This document shows, piece after piece, positions 5,634 through 14,671 of a DNA stretch of 49,100 nt. Under the pieces are notes generated by a model, which saw only the letters and a list, made by a program, of their open reading frames with translations, ran no database searches and had not been told where the DNA came from. The DNA comes from a virus: IMG/VR virus record IMGVR_UViG_3300047552_000197, positions 1-49,100 of that record; one strand, given 5' to 3'. Position numbers and translations under genes: made by a program. Every line of letters begins with the position of its first letter. The stretch's first letter is position 1.

Positions 5634-7760
5634 ATGGAGACAGTACTTGACCTAGAGAATACAGTTACATTCATTCCAGTTAAAGAGAAGGAGATTCTAA
5701 AGGTAGGTAATCCATATCACCCTAATAATAAATTAGTAGCTGTAGGGTATACTTATGTTAAGATGGGGCATACTCCTACTTCTTATACCTTTCATCATAA
5801 TCAAGCAGATCCTACACCTGATGGGTTCTCTCATATCCAAGATGTATTAAATAATACTACCTTACTTATTGGGCATAACCTTAAACATGACTTAGCTTGG
5901 CTACGAGAGTGTGGGTTTACCTACAATGGTAAGTGTTGGGATACTATGCTAGCTGCCTACATATTCTCCTGTGGTAGGAAGGAAGGTACTAGCCTAGAAG
6001 AGTGTGTCAAGAAAGCTGGTATCAATGGCCACAAAGGGGAGTTAATGTCTAACTACCTTGATGAAGGTATCAACGTAGATGACATGCCCTATAAAGAGTT
6101 GATAGAGTATTTAGATAATGATGTAGATATTACTATGCAGTTGTACTTACATCAACGTAAGTTCTTAGAGAATAGTGGTACTAATAAACCACACTTTGAG
6201 AAGGCACTGAACCTAGTCAACTCCTTTCTCCCTTATCTTGTAGACATGGAGAGGGCTGGTATTTATGTTGACCAATCTAAACTACAAGTAATTAAAGCAG
6301 AGTACGAAGTAGAACTTAATCAAGTCCATAATGACATTACTCAAATGGTACGAGAGTTAATGGGGGATAGACCTTACAACCTAAACTCCCCTGATGACTT
6401 GTGTGCTATTGTGTATAGTCGTAGGCCCAGAGATAAACGCCAATGGGCGATAGACTTTAATATAGGTTCAGAACTTCGTAATGGTGTATCTAAACCTAAG
6501 CGTCTAACAGTGTACAAGAAGGAAGCCTTCTTACAAAAGCTTCGTACTAGTACTATTATAGAACGTAAGACTAAGGCTAATCAATGTTCTACTTGTAAGG
6601 GTAAGGGTACTATCTATAAGCTTACTAAAGCTGGTAAGCCTTATAAGAAGATGCCTATGTGTAAGACCTGTGAGGGTACTGGCATAGAGTATCTTAAACT
6701 TAATGAGATAGCTGGGCTAGCCCTACCCCCTCAGAATAAGTATGCCTCCTCTGCTGGGTTTGCTTGTAACGCTGATGTGGTAGAAGAACTATTAGAATTA
6801 CGGATACCTGATAAGGCTAGAAAGTTTCTTGGCTTAGTGAGTAGACGTAATAAGTTGGAGGTGTGGGTTAATACCTTCTGCTTCCAACTACAGAAGTATA
6901 GTATCAATGGGATAATCCACCCTTCTTTTAACCAACACATTACTGCTACAGGTAGATTAAGTTGTACTGCCCCTAATATGCAGAACCAACCTAAAAGAGA
7001 TAAAACCTTTAAGCTTCGTAAAGCATTCATTAGTAGGTGGAAAGGTGGTAGATTATATGAGGCAGACTTTGGACAGTTAGAGTTTCGTATTGCTGCCTTA
7101 CTTGCTAACTGCCAAGCTGCTATTGACTTCATTACTGCTGGTAATGATATCCATTGTGTTACAAGGGACTTCTATTATGGAGACTTAGAGATCAAACCTA
7201 AGCATCCGTGGCCTAAGGGGAACCCTAAGGAAGATAGACAGACAGCTAAGGCTGAGACCTTCGGCCCTCTTTATGGTAAGGATACTGAATGGACTGAGAT
7301 GTTCTATCATAAGTTCCCAGGTATAGCTGCTTGGCATGATAGACTAATGGCTGAGGCTGCCACTACTAAACAAACGATATCTCCTAGTGGTAGGATATAC
7401 TCTTTCCCGTATGCAGAGAGGTATGTTAATTATAAGGGTAAGCTCATGACCAGTGGGCAAACCCAGATTAAGAACTACTCGGTACAAGGATTTGCTACAG
7501 GGGATTTAGTATTACTTGTACTCATGGATATCATGCAGTACCTACAGGAGCATAATGCTAAGTCTAAGTTATGTATTCAGGTACATGATAGTGCCTTAGT
7601 AGATGCTCATCCCGATGAGTTTGAATTAGTAGAGCAAGCATTTAACTTTGCTTTTGGTAACATCTATAAGAAAGCTAAAGAGTTCTTTGGTATTGATATC
7701 AACGTACCACTGGCTTTTGATTTAGAATACGGAGTAAATTGGTATGGCGACAAAGAGTAA
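5634..7760 (+). CDS. Family A DNA polymerase with 3'-5' exonuclease and a zinc-binding insertion, 708 aa
   Basis: ATG 5634 follows AGAGGAG. The N-terminal exonuclease shows Exo I (VLDLENT), Exo II (IGHNLKHDLAWL) and Exo III (YLDNDVD). The polymerase domain shows TATGRLSC, motif A YEADFGQLEFR (Asp478), the O-helix R535...K539AETF543GPLYG, and motif C VHDSAL (His651, Asp652). Phe at 543 is the position that is Tyr in T7 polymerase and Phe in E. coli Pol I. Length matches T7 gp5. Unusually, residues 318-346 hold two CxxCxGxG-type knuckles (CSTCKGKG and CKTCEGTG), a DnaJ-like zinc motif inserted before the palm. It replicates the phage genome with the neighbouring helicase. Confidence 0.95.
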   Translation: METVLDLENTVTFIPVKEKEILKVGNPYHPNNKLVAVGYTYVKMGHTPTSYTFHHNQADPTPDGFSHIQDVLNNTTLLIGHNLKHDLAWLRECGFTYNGKCWDTMLAAYIFSCGRKEGTSLEECVKKAGINGHKGELMSNYLDEGINVDDMPYKELIEYLDNDVDITMQLYLHQRKFLENSGTNKPHFEKALNLVNSFLPYLVDMERAGIYVDQSKLQVIKAEYEVELNQVHNDITQMVRELMGDRPYNLNSPDDLCAIVYSRRPRDKRQWAIDFNIGSELRNGVSKPKRLTVYKKEAFLQKLRTSTIIERKTKANQCSTCKGKGTIYKLTKAGKPYKKMPMCKTCEGTGIEYLKLNEIAGLALPPQNKYASSAGFACNADVVEELLELRIPDKARKFLGLVSRRNKLEVWVNTFCFQLQKYSINGIIHPSFNQHITATGRLSCTAPNMQNQPKRDKTFKLRKAFISRWKGGRLYEADFGQLEFRIAALLANCQAAIDFITAGNDIHCVTRDFYYGDLEIKPKHPWPKGNPKEDRQTAKAETFGPLYGKDTEWTEMFYHKFPGIAAWHDRLMAEAATTKQTISPSGRIYSFPYAERYVNYKGKLMTSGQTQIKNYSVQGFATGDLVLLVLMDIMQYLQEHNAKSKLCIQVHDSALVDAHPDEFELVEQAFNFAFGNIYKKAKEFFGIDINVPLAFDLEYGVNWYGDKE

Positions 7761-7950
7761 GTTTATACGAATTGGGGATACGATTGTTAATATCTCTTCT
7801 ATTATGCATATCTGTATTAAACCTAGTTGTTACGGTAGCTATAATCTTGTAATAAAAACATCAGATACAGAGATTCCACTGTTGTATCATTCATATGATA
7901 AGGCAAAGGAAGACTTAGAAAGGATTACTAAGGAGTTAGTTAATGACTAA
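7744..7950 (+). CDS. Hypothetical protein, 68 aa
   Basis: ATG 7744 overlaps the polymerase end by 17 nt, with GGAG at 7731-7734. The product starts MATKSKFIRIGDTIVNISSI and resembles a small beta-rich domain followed by a helix (YDKAKEDLERITKELV). No recognised family. It overlaps the following phosphoesterase start by 8 nt, so the genes are coupled. Confidence 0.7.
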   Translation: MATKSKFIRIGDTIVNISSIMHICIKPSCYGSYNLVIKTSDTEIPLLYHSYDKAKEDLERITKELVND

Positions 7951-8527
7951 AACATTCTTAATAGCTGATACACATTTCTCTCATACTGGGGTGACTAAGT
8001 TCCTTAGGCCTGATGGTACTAAGCTTAGACCTTGGGATGATGTAGTAGAGATGGATGAAGCCCTCATCCGTAATTGGAATAATGTAGTATCACCTGATGA
8101 TAAAGTCTATCTACTAGGGGATATTGCTATAGGTCGTAGTGGCATTAGACATCTACATAGATGTAACGGTAGGAAGGTATTAATACGAGGTAATCATGAT
8201 ATCTTTAAATTAAAAGACTATACAGATATCTTCTATGATATTAGAGGATGTCATGTGTTAGATGGGTTAATCCTAAGTCACATCCCTATCCACCCAGCTA
8301 GTATGAAAAGGTTTGGATGTAACATTCATGGTCACCTACATTATGGTAGAGTACTACTGAATGAGAAGCATGGGTTAATACCTTCTAACATTGACCCTAA
8401 GTATTACTGTGTATCTGTAGAGATGATTAACTTTACCCCTATAGATTTTGAACAAGTAAAGAGAGATATCATAGCACAAGGAGGACAAGTAGGATTTAAA
8501 CCACGTAGTGAAGTATACGCAGACTAA
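7943..8527 (+). CDS. Calcineurin-like metallophosphoesterase, 194 aa
   Basis: The metal-binding signature is complete: DTHFSH (residues 9-14), LLGDIAIG, IRGNHD, an SHIPIH segment and GHLHYG. This is the compact phosphoesterase fold found in many phages, acting on phosphomono- or diesters with two divalent metals; the substrate cannot be told from sequence. It is the last gene before the SSB promoter. Overlap with the upstream gene implies coupled translation. Confidence 0.88.
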   Translation: MTKTFLIADTHFSHTGVTKFLRPDGTKLRPWDDVVEMDEALIRNWNNVVSPDDKVYLLGDIAIGRSGIRHLHRCNGRKVLIRGNHDIFKLKDYTDIFYDIRGCHVLDGLILSHIPIHPASMKRFGCNIHGHLHYGRVLLNEKHGLIPSNIDPKYYCVSVEMINFTPIDFEQVKRDIIAQGGQVGFKPRSEVYAD

Positions 8528-8532
8528 GACAC

Positions 8533-8561
8533 TTGACATTTCAATTAAAGTATGATATATT
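8533..8561 (+). promoter_or_regulatory. Sigma70-type promoter for the ssDNA-binding protein gene
   Basis: TTGACA (8533-8538), a 17-nt spacer, then TATATT (8556-8561): consensus -35, five of six -10 bases and ideal spacing. It lies in the only sizeable gap of this block, directly upstream of the gene at 8595. The -35 is preceded by CAC, as in the outward promoter at 49069. Confidence 0.88.
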
Positions 8562-8594
8562 ATATAGATTAACTTCTAAACAAGAAAGATTACT

Positions 8595-9533
8595 ATGGCT
8601 AAAACACAAGCACAAAAACAATTTGAACAAGAGCAAGAAGCCACTCAATTACCAGCACCTAAGACATCTACTGCGCTGGCAGTATCCTCTGGGTTTCAAG
8701 GGGCATTCCAAGCAATGCTAGTAGACTCAGGCCCGCGTACTGAATCTCCATTTAAATATCTTCGCATGGTCCAAGACAACGGATATAGTGAAGAGGTAGA
8801 TGGGGTAGCAGTAGATGTACCTTTTGGTAACTTCCATATCTCTGGGACTAATCTCTATGCTAAAGAGGTAACCTTCCGCCCTATCCTAGTTGCTAATAAG
8901 ATTATGAAGCGAGCAGGACAAGAAGATAAGTTTAAAGTATTAGGAGAGACTATTTACTTTACAGATTGGAATGGAGAATCTCGTATTGATACTTTAGGTA
9001 CTGTAGATTGTGGTCGTCTCTTTGGTAAGAACCTTAAGAATCTATCACCTGAAGCACAGAAGCTTGAGAAAGATAAAGCTACCTTGTATGTAGATATCTT
9101 TGGATTGGTATCTATTGGGGATAGTGACCAACACCTAGTACGGTTACGCCTATCTCGTGGTAAGATGATGCGATGGAGTAACGCTACTGAACAACGTACC
9201 CTTCAATCCTATGCTCAACAACGTAGCTTTAAATTGAAGTTAGTACTACCTAAGAATGACCCATTACTAACCCCGCAAGAACAGAAGGATGCCAACAACA
9301 ATTCTGTTAACCTTATTGTTACAGCAGACATGACTAAGAAACTTCCACTTGAAGATATCCAAACAACAGGTGATGGACTATTAGAGTGGGTGTATGGTCA
9401 GAACATGCGAGTTAAAGAACTACACCTAGAGGCAATCAAAAGGTCTCAGCAAGGTGAGAGTTCAGATCTACCTACCGAAGTAGTAGATGATCTAGAATAC
9501 ATCATGGATGCAGAGTACGAAGAAATCAACTAA
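8595..9533 (+). CDS. Probable single-stranded DNA-binding protein, 312 aa
   Basis: The start at ATG 8595 follows AAGAAAGATTACT. The product has a polar Gln-rich N-terminus, a central beta-rich domain (FGNFHISGTNLYAKEVTFRP onward) and a strongly acidic tail ending DDLEYIMDAEYEEIN. An acidic C-terminal tail after a beta-rich core is the layout of phage SSBs such as T7 gp2.5, where the tail recruits polymerase and helicase. A dedicated promoter and terminator suggest high expression, as expected for SSB. No OB-fold signature can be proved by eye. Confidence 0.6.
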   Translation: MAKTQAQKQFEQEQEATQLPAPKTSTALAVSSGFQGAFQAMLVDSGPRTESPFKYLRMVQDNGYSEEVDGVAVDVPFGNFHISGTNLYAKEVTFRPILVANKIMKRAGQEDKFKVLGETIYFTDWNGESRIDTLGTVDCGRLFGKNLKNLSPEAQKLEKDKATLYVDIFGLVSIGDSDQHLVRLRLSRGKMMRWSNATEQRTLQSYAQQRSFKLKLVLPKNDPLLTPQEQKDANNNSVNLIVTADMTKKLPLEDIQTTGDGLLEWVYGQNMRVKELHLEAIKRSQQGESSDLPTEVVDDLEYIMDAEYEEIN

Positions 9534-9565
9534 CTACTACCCTTCATTAATTCCTTATAACCTTA

Positions 9566-9593
9566 GGGCAGCTCTTAGCGGGGCTGCCTTTTT
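9566..9593 (+). terminator. Rho-independent terminator after the SSB-like gene
   Basis: GGCAGC (9567-9572) pairs with GCTGCC (9583-9588) around a 10-nt loop, and T5 follows (9589-9593). It lies 33 nt after the stop of the SSB-like gene and before the nuclease gene, closing a one-gene transcription unit begun at the 8533 promoter. Confidence 0.88.
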
Positions 9594-9618
9594 CTTCCCT
9601 CTCATTTAAGGAGTAGTT

Positions 9619-10512
9619 ATGCTACACACTATAACAGATAGGTTGCAATCCTATCTAGAATCTATATGTGATGGTAGGGCACATGAAATAGATGAGTCTA
9701 TTATCGAAGAGTTTGGAGAGAAGTGTAAGAGAACATTACGAGAGTTCACTACCCCTCAGCCCTTTAGGATTCGTATGAGTAACATTGGCTCTGGTACTCG
9801 TAAACTCTACCTTGATAAACGTAATGATACTATCACCTATAACACAGACTTTATTGTTAAGATGACTTATGGCCACATCATTGAACACTTCTTCGTAGCA
9901 CTACTAGAAGCATGTGGTATTGGTACTGGACCTAAGAATAAAGAAGTAGAGCTCACTCTACCTGATACTAATGAGAAAATACGAGGTACTTATGATGCTA
10001 AAATGTTTATCCCTAACATGGAAGGAGGTGGTACAGAGTATATCTTTGACTTTAAAACAGCCAGTAAATATTCATTCGATAGAAAATTTATTAATCTACA
10101 GTCAGTTCGTGATGGCGACAGCTTTGGGTATATTGACCAAGCGATCTCATACAGCAAAGCAGCAAACACACCCTTTGGGGGATGGTTTGTTATTAATACC
10201 GCAGAAGGAACATTTAAGATTGTAGATGGTAGAGAGCTTAACACCACAGACGAAGTAGAGAGTACCATTACTTCGTACTCCTCTAAGCTAGCAGAAGTAA
10301 ACGGGGAGGAATTGCCTAGTCATTGTAACCTACCTGAGAATGAAACCTTTAATAAGAATGAAACTGGATATAAGGTATTAGCTCATGAGTGTAGCTATTG
10401 CCCTTATAAGTTCCAATGTTTCGATGTAACATACCGCCCCTCTCTACATAGTCAAGCTAAGAATAAACCTTATGCTTGGTATGTAGACTTACCAGAAGAA
10501 CTAAGGATATGA
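9619..10512 (+). CDS. RecB/Cas4-like PD-(D/E)XK exonuclease with four-Cys cluster, 297 aa
   Basis: AAGGAG precedes ATG 9619. The nuclease core reads: His86 in GHIIEH, Asp126 in RGTYDAK, Asp144-x-Lys146 in FDFKTAS, and Gln174/Tyr178 in DQAISY (the RecB-type QxxxY motif). The C-terminus holds C236, C258, C261 and C267 (HECSYCPYKFQC), which suits an Fe-S cluster or zinc site as in Cas4 and AddB. Phage members act as 5'-3' or 3'-5' exonucleases in recombination and end processing. Coupled with the NrdA gene 1 nt downstream. Confidence 0.82.
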   Translation: MLHTITDRLQSYLESICDGRAHEIDESIIEEFGEKCKRTLREFTTPQPFRIRMSNIGSGTRKLYLDKRNDTITYNTDFIVKMTYGHIIEHFFVALLEACGIGTGPKNKEVELTLPDTNEKIRGTYDAKMFIPNMEGGGTEYIFDFKTASKYSFDRKFINLQSVRDGDSFGYIDQAISYSKAANTPFGGWFVINTAEGTFKIVDGRELNTTDEVESTITSYSSKLAEVNGEELPSHCNLPENETFNKNETGYKVLAHECSYCPYKFQCFDVTYRPSLHSQAKNKPYAWYVDLPEELRI

Positions 10513-10513
10513 T

Positions 10514-12289
10514 ATGGTAGAGATAGATTACACAAGAGATGAACGATTAACAGAAGTATCCATCCTTACCCTTAAGGATAGGTATATGGTGGAGGGAGAG
10601 ACTTCTCCTCAAGATTGTTTCATGCGAGCATCTAAAGCCTTTGCATCTAATGATGCCCATGCTCAACGGATGTATGATTACATCAGTAAGGGGTGGTTAA
10701 TGTACTCTACTCCTATCCTAAGTAACGGGGGTACTAAACGAGGTCAACCTATTGCCTGTTTCGGGGGGTATGTAGACGACAGTAGAACTGGAATTACTGA
10801 CCACTATACGGAGAATGCTTGGTTATCCTCTATGGGGGGTGGTATTGGTGGGTATTGGGGACACATACGTAGTAATGGAGAGAAGACTTCTAATGGGTCT
10901 AGCTCTTCTGGTATTATCCCCTTTATTAAGGTAGTGGATTCTATGGTGCTGGCCTTCAGTCAAGGTGGTACACGAAGAGGTAGCTATGCTGCCTACCTAG
11001 ATATCTCTCACCCTGAGATATTAGAGTTCCTTACCATCCGTAAGCCTACTGGTGGTGACTCTAATCGTAAGTCCCTTAACCTACACAATGCTGTTATCAT
11101 CTCTGATGAGTTCATGCGTAAGGTAGTAGGAGAAGACCCTAACGTAATGTTCAACCTTATCGACCCACATACTAAAAATGTAGTAGGTGAGATTAATGCT
11201 AAGGAAACTTGGGAACAGATTCTTACCTTACGAGTAGAGACAGGAGAACCTTACATTATGTTTGGGGATACTGTTAACGACCTTCGCCCTAAAGAACTAA
11301 GAGACTTAGGGCTACGTATTAATCAGAGTAATCTTTGCTCCGAGATAACCCTACCTACCAATAAGGATAGAACCTTTGTATGTTGTTTATCCTCCCTCAA
11401 TCTTGAGAAGTTCCCTGAGTGGAAAGACTCTAGTATTGTTGAGGATTTGGTAGAGTTCTTAGATAACGTACTTACCTTCTTTATTAGTACTTCTCCTGAG
11501 AGTATGGCTAAAGCTAAGAATGGAGCTGAGTTAGGTCGAGATATTGGTATTGGTACCTTAGGGTGGCATAGCTATCTACAACGTATGAGTATTCCATTTG
11601 AGAGTGTTACTGCTTTGTCTCACCTTAATATGATTCATAAGCATATTATGTCTTGTGCTATGAGAGCTAGCCAGAACCTAGGTAAGGTACGAGGATTTGC
11701 TCCTGATACCCTACAAGGTAGTAACCCTAGACGTAACACCCACCTTATTGCCATTGCTCCTAATGCAAGTAGTGGCCTTATCTGTGGTACTAGCCCTAGT
11801 GTAGAACCCCTTACTGCTAACATCTTTACTCAGAAGACATTAAGTGGTAGCTTTGAGATTCGTAATCCATACCTACAGAAACTACTTAGCTCATATGGTA
11901 AGGATACTGAGGAGACTTGGAAATCTATACGAGACAATGGGGGAAGTGTTCAACATCTTAAGTTTATATCTCCTGAGGAGAAAGAAGTATTTAAGACAGC
12001 TAGTGAAATCAACCAACGATGGGTGATAGAGCAAGCTTCACACAGACAGAAGTACATTGACCAAGCTCAGAGTATTAACTTGTTCTTCTCCCCTGTAGAT
12101 GGTACTATAGATGCCCTATACTTACATCAAGTACACACAGATGCTTGGAAGAAGGGACTTAAAACATTATACTACCTACGTTCTAAAGCTATCCGTAAAG
12201 CAGATAACATTGGAGCTAGTGTAGAACGACAAGTAATCAACACAGAGCATCCAGCGACAGCAGGAGACTGTGTAAGTTGTGAAGGTTGA
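10514..12289 (+). CDS. nrdA: Class I ribonucleotide reductase large subunit, 591 aa, no ATP-cone
   Basis: Catalytic residues are present: N273, C275 and E277 in NQSNLCSEI; the redox pair C82 (PIACFGG) and a Cys in VCCLSS (290 or 291); Tyr553 and Tyr554 in LKTLYYLRS; and a C-terminal swinging-arm pair, C586 and C589 (CVSC). At 591 residues it is much shorter than E. coli NrdA because it begins directly at the catalytic fold and lacks the N-terminal ATP-cone, so the classic dATP off-switch is absent. It reduces NDPs to dNDPs with NrdB, encoded 415 nt downstream. Thioredoxin at 17673 could regenerate the tail cysteines. Confidence 0.96.
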   Translation: MVEIDYTRDERLTEVSILTLKDRYMVEGETSPQDCFMRASKAFASNDAHAQRMYDYISKGWLMYSTPILSNGGTKRGQPIACFGGYVDDSRTGITDHYTENAWLSSMGGGIGGYWGHIRSNGEKTSNGSSSSGIIPFIKVVDSMVLAFSQGGTRRGSYAAYLDISHPEILEFLTIRKPTGGDSNRKSLNLHNAVIISDEFMRKVVGEDPNVMFNLIDPHTKNVVGEINAKETWEQILTLRVETGEPYIMFGDTVNDLRPKELRDLGLRINQSNLCSEITLPTNKDRTFVCCLSSLNLEKFPEWKDSSIVEDLVEFLDNVLTFFISTSPESMAKAKNGAELGRDIGIGTLGWHSYLQRMSIPFESVTALSHLNMIHKHIMSCAMRASQNLGKVRGFAPDTLQGSNPRRNTHLIAIAPNASSGLICGTSPSVEPLTANIFTQKTLSGSFEIRNPYLQKLLSSYGKDTEETWKSIRDNGGSVQHLKFISPEEKEVFKTASEINQRWVIEQASHRQKYIDQAQSINLFFSPVDGTIDALYLHQVHTDAWKKGLKTLYYLRSKAIRKADNIGASVERQVINTEHPATAGDCVSCEG

Positions 12290-12292
12290 TAT

Positions 12293-12493
12293 ATGACTGA
12301 TAAACAAAGTGTAACAAATGAATACGATGACTCGATCGCCTGGTCCAAAGCTGCAATAGTATTTGTGACAGGATTTTTTATCGTCTGTGTACATGGGTGT
12401 GCTCAGACAGAAGCAACTGAGAGGTATAGCCTGAAGTATAACCCACCTATTATAACGAAGACAGTAACCACTACTCAAACCATTACTCGGTAG
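12293..12493 (+). CDS. Small membrane-anchored or lipoprotein-like protein, 66 aa
   Basis: ATG 12293 lies 3 nt after the NrdA stop with GAAGG upstream. Residues 19-36 (WSKAAIVFVTGFFIVCVHGC) form a hydrophobic segment ending VHGC, which resembles but does not match a standard lipobox. The tail is Thr-rich and ends KTVTTTQTITR. An Rz1-like or other envelope protein is possible, though it lies far from the lysis genes. Low certainty on function. Confidence 0.6.
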   Translation: MTDKQSVTNEYDDSIAWSKAAIVFVTGFFIVCVHGCAQTEATERYSLKYNPPIITKTVTTTQTITR

Positions 12494-12501
12494 CCAATAG
12501 T

Positions 12502-12708
12502 ATGAAAGTAGAAGTAACAGAAGAATTGTATGGTCGTATGGTGAAGGCATTGGTATTAGCCTTTGCCTACCATTCATTACCCACAGCAACATATACCCTG
12601 CTATCCAACCAAGAGCCTGATGAGCTTCTTGAACTTATCGAGGGTAACGAAGACTGGCCTATGTTGAAACGTATCTTGGATGCTATTATAGAGGAATTAC
12701 AGAAATGA
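12502..12708 (+). CDS. Hypothetical protein, 68 aa
   Basis: It lies between the two ribonucleotide reductase genes and its stop overlaps the NrdB start (ATGA). The product begins MKVEVTEELYGRMVKALVLA, is helical and acidic, and ends RILDAIIEELQK. No motif recognised. Whether it affects the reductase is unknown. Confidence 0.7.
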   Translation: MKVEVTEELYGRMVKALVLAFAYHSLPTATYTLLSNQEPDELLELIEGNEDWPMLKRILDAIIEELQK

Positions 12709-13739
12709 GTCTATTAGGACGACGAACATATTATAAACCCTTTAGTTACCCTTGGGCCTATGAAGGATATAAACTGCAGCAGCAGATGCATTGGCTACCA
12801 GAAGAAGTACCTCTCCGTGAGGATGTACGAGATTGGAATCAGAACCTATCTAATGAGGAGAAACACCTACTAACTAACATCTTCCGCTTCTTTACTCAAG
12901 GGGATGTGGATGTCGCTAAAGGATACCTACATAAATACATTCCTATGTTTGGGCATAACCCAGAAGTAGCTATGATGTTAAGTGCCTTTGCTAATATGGA
13001 AGCTATCCATCAGGATGCATACTCTCTATTGTTAGATACTGTAGGTATTCCTGAGCTAGAGTACCAAGCCTTCTCTAAGTATAAAGAGTTAGCAGATAAG
13101 CATAACTACGTTGAAGAAATAACCGAACTACAATATACTCAAGAGTATGTAGAAGATAATAGTAGAGTCATTCTCTATGGTGCATCCCAAGGGGATAAGC
13201 TACGGGCTACTGCTAAGTCCTTGGCCGTGTACTCTGCCTTTACAGAAGGATTACAACTCTTCTCCTCTTTTGCTATTCTTCTTAACTTCCAACGATTCAA
13301 TAAGATGAAAGGGATGGGACAGATCGTTACCTTTAGTGTGAAAGATGAAAGTTTGCATGTCGAGTACATGATTAAACTATTCCGTACCTTTATCGAGGAG
13401 AATCCTGAAGTATGGACTGATGACTTTAAGAAGGAACTCTATGATATCTGCCGTACTATGGTAGAGTTAGAAGATAACTTTATTGACTTTGCCTTTGAGA
13501 TGGGGGGTATAGAAGGACTTACTAAAGAAGAAGTAAAGAAGTACATCCGCTATATTGCAGATAGACGACTATTACAATTAGGATTAAAACCTAACTATAA
13601 AGTAAAAACCAATCCATTACCTTGGTTGGAAGCATTATTAGGTAACACCGAACATGCTAACTTCTTTGAGACACGGAGTACAGAATACTCTAAAGCTCTT
13701 ATTCAAGGGTGGGATAAAGTATGGGAGAGTAACTTATGA
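12705..13739 (+). CDS. nrdB: Class I ribonucleotide reductase small (radical) subunit, 344 aa
   Basis: The ferritin-like diiron site is readable: Asp67 in FTQGD, E99 and H102 in MEAIHQDAY, the Glu of FTEGLQLF, and E/H of KDESLHVEY. Tyr106 sits at the radical tyrosine position. Length is typical of the family. It forms the active NrdA2B2 complex with the product of 10514-12289. It overlaps both neighbours by 4 nt (ATGA), showing tight coupling. Confidence 0.96.
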   Translation: MSLLGRRTYYKPFSYPWAYEGYKLQQQMHWLPEEVPLREDVRDWNQNLSNEEKHLLTNIFRFFTQGDVDVAKGYLHKYIPMFGHNPEVAMMLSAFANMEAIHQDAYSLLLDTVGIPELEYQAFSKYKELADKHNYVEEITELQYTQEYVEDNSRVILYGASQGDKLRATAKSLAVYSAFTEGLQLFSSFAILLNFQRFNKMKGMGQIVTFSVKDESLHVEYMIKLFRTFIEENPEVWTDDFKKELYDICRTMVELEDNFIDFAFEMGGIEGLTKEEVKKYIRYIADRRLLQLGLKPNYKVKTNPLPWLEALLGNTEHANFFETRSTEYSKALIQGWDKVWESNL

Positions 13740-14671
13740 CAGCACAGGGATGGGCTTCTTTTATTACAGAGATGGACGATTCTCATAAGGGGTACTTACA
13801 GGAAACTATACAGTACGCTGAGAATCACTTGAGCAATATCCTCACCTCCTTATTCCCTTTATCTATGATTATGAAAGGGAAAGTATGTATTGCAGGTGGG
13901 GCTATCCGTAACCCCCTTATAGGTAGACCAGTACGGGATATTGATATCTGGGTAGATGCTCTTTCTATGCCTGAGTTTAACCCCTTTAGTCTCCAAGATA
14001 ATATGGTATTCACAGATCGAAATAATCCTATGGACTATATAGCATTCCGTAGATTAGATAACGATTATGATTATCCTGATTCTGAACATGCTCAAGGTAT
14101 CCTAGCTGTGTACCGTGGAGAATATAGAGGCTACTTATTAGATATTGTTATGTGTAGCCCTTCAAGTGATGGGAGAACATTTATACAGAAAGTAATCTCT
14201 ACTTTTGATAGTAGCCTAAGTAGCTTTGCGTATGGATGGGATGGTACTCAGACACCAATATTAACATGTACTAGAGCTGGGTACTATAATTGGATGGGAG
14301 ATAGAGATGTAGTAACTTCCCCTAAGCAATATAGATTCTCTAAGCTATCTAGACTATATCAAAATGGAGTTACTCTATTACAACCAACCAAATGTAAGGC
14401 GTTACAAAAGTCACGTATAGCTAAACGGTACAGGAAGGATACTTCCACCCCAATATCTCAAGGTCCTATTATAGACTTACGAACAGGTACTTGGGATAGA
14501 CGACACTTTGTACGCATATACGGAAATATGAGAATGGAAACTAATGGGTACACACAATATAACAACACGGAGTCAGTTCGAGCAAGACATCCTGCAACAA
14601 CTCACAGCTTCACTTCAATTGATTGGGCTGAACTACGAAGCTACGACACTTCTATATACAGTCCCTTCTAA
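13736..14671 (+). CDS. Pol-beta-superfamily nucleotidyltransferase-like protein, 311 aa
   Basis: The N-terminal part carries CIAGGAIRN (residues 51-59), then RPVRDIDIWVD with D68 and D70, the GG...DxD signature of poly(A) polymerase, CCA-adding and related transferases. LLDIVMC (about residue 140) may give the third Asp. The C-terminal half is basic and unassigned. Many phages encode such uncharacterised transferases; the substrate could be tRNA, nucleotide or protein. Its last 128 nt overlap the endonuclease I gene out of frame. Confidence 0.7.
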   Translation: MTAQGWASFITEMDDSHKGYLQETIQYAENHLSNILTSLFPLSMIMKGKVCIAGGAIRNPLIGRPVRDIDIWVDALSMPEFNPFSLQDNMVFTDRNNPMDYIAFRRLDNDYDYPDSEHAQGILAVYRGEYRGYLLDIVMCSPSSDGRTFIQKVISTFDSSLSSFAYGWDGTQTPILTCTRAGYYNWMGDRDVVTSPKQYRFSKLSRLYQNGVTLLQPTKCKALQKSRIAKRYRKDTSTPISQGPIIDLRTGTWDRRHFVRIYGNMRMETNGYTQYNNTESVRARHPATTHSFTSIDWAELRSYDTSIYSPF

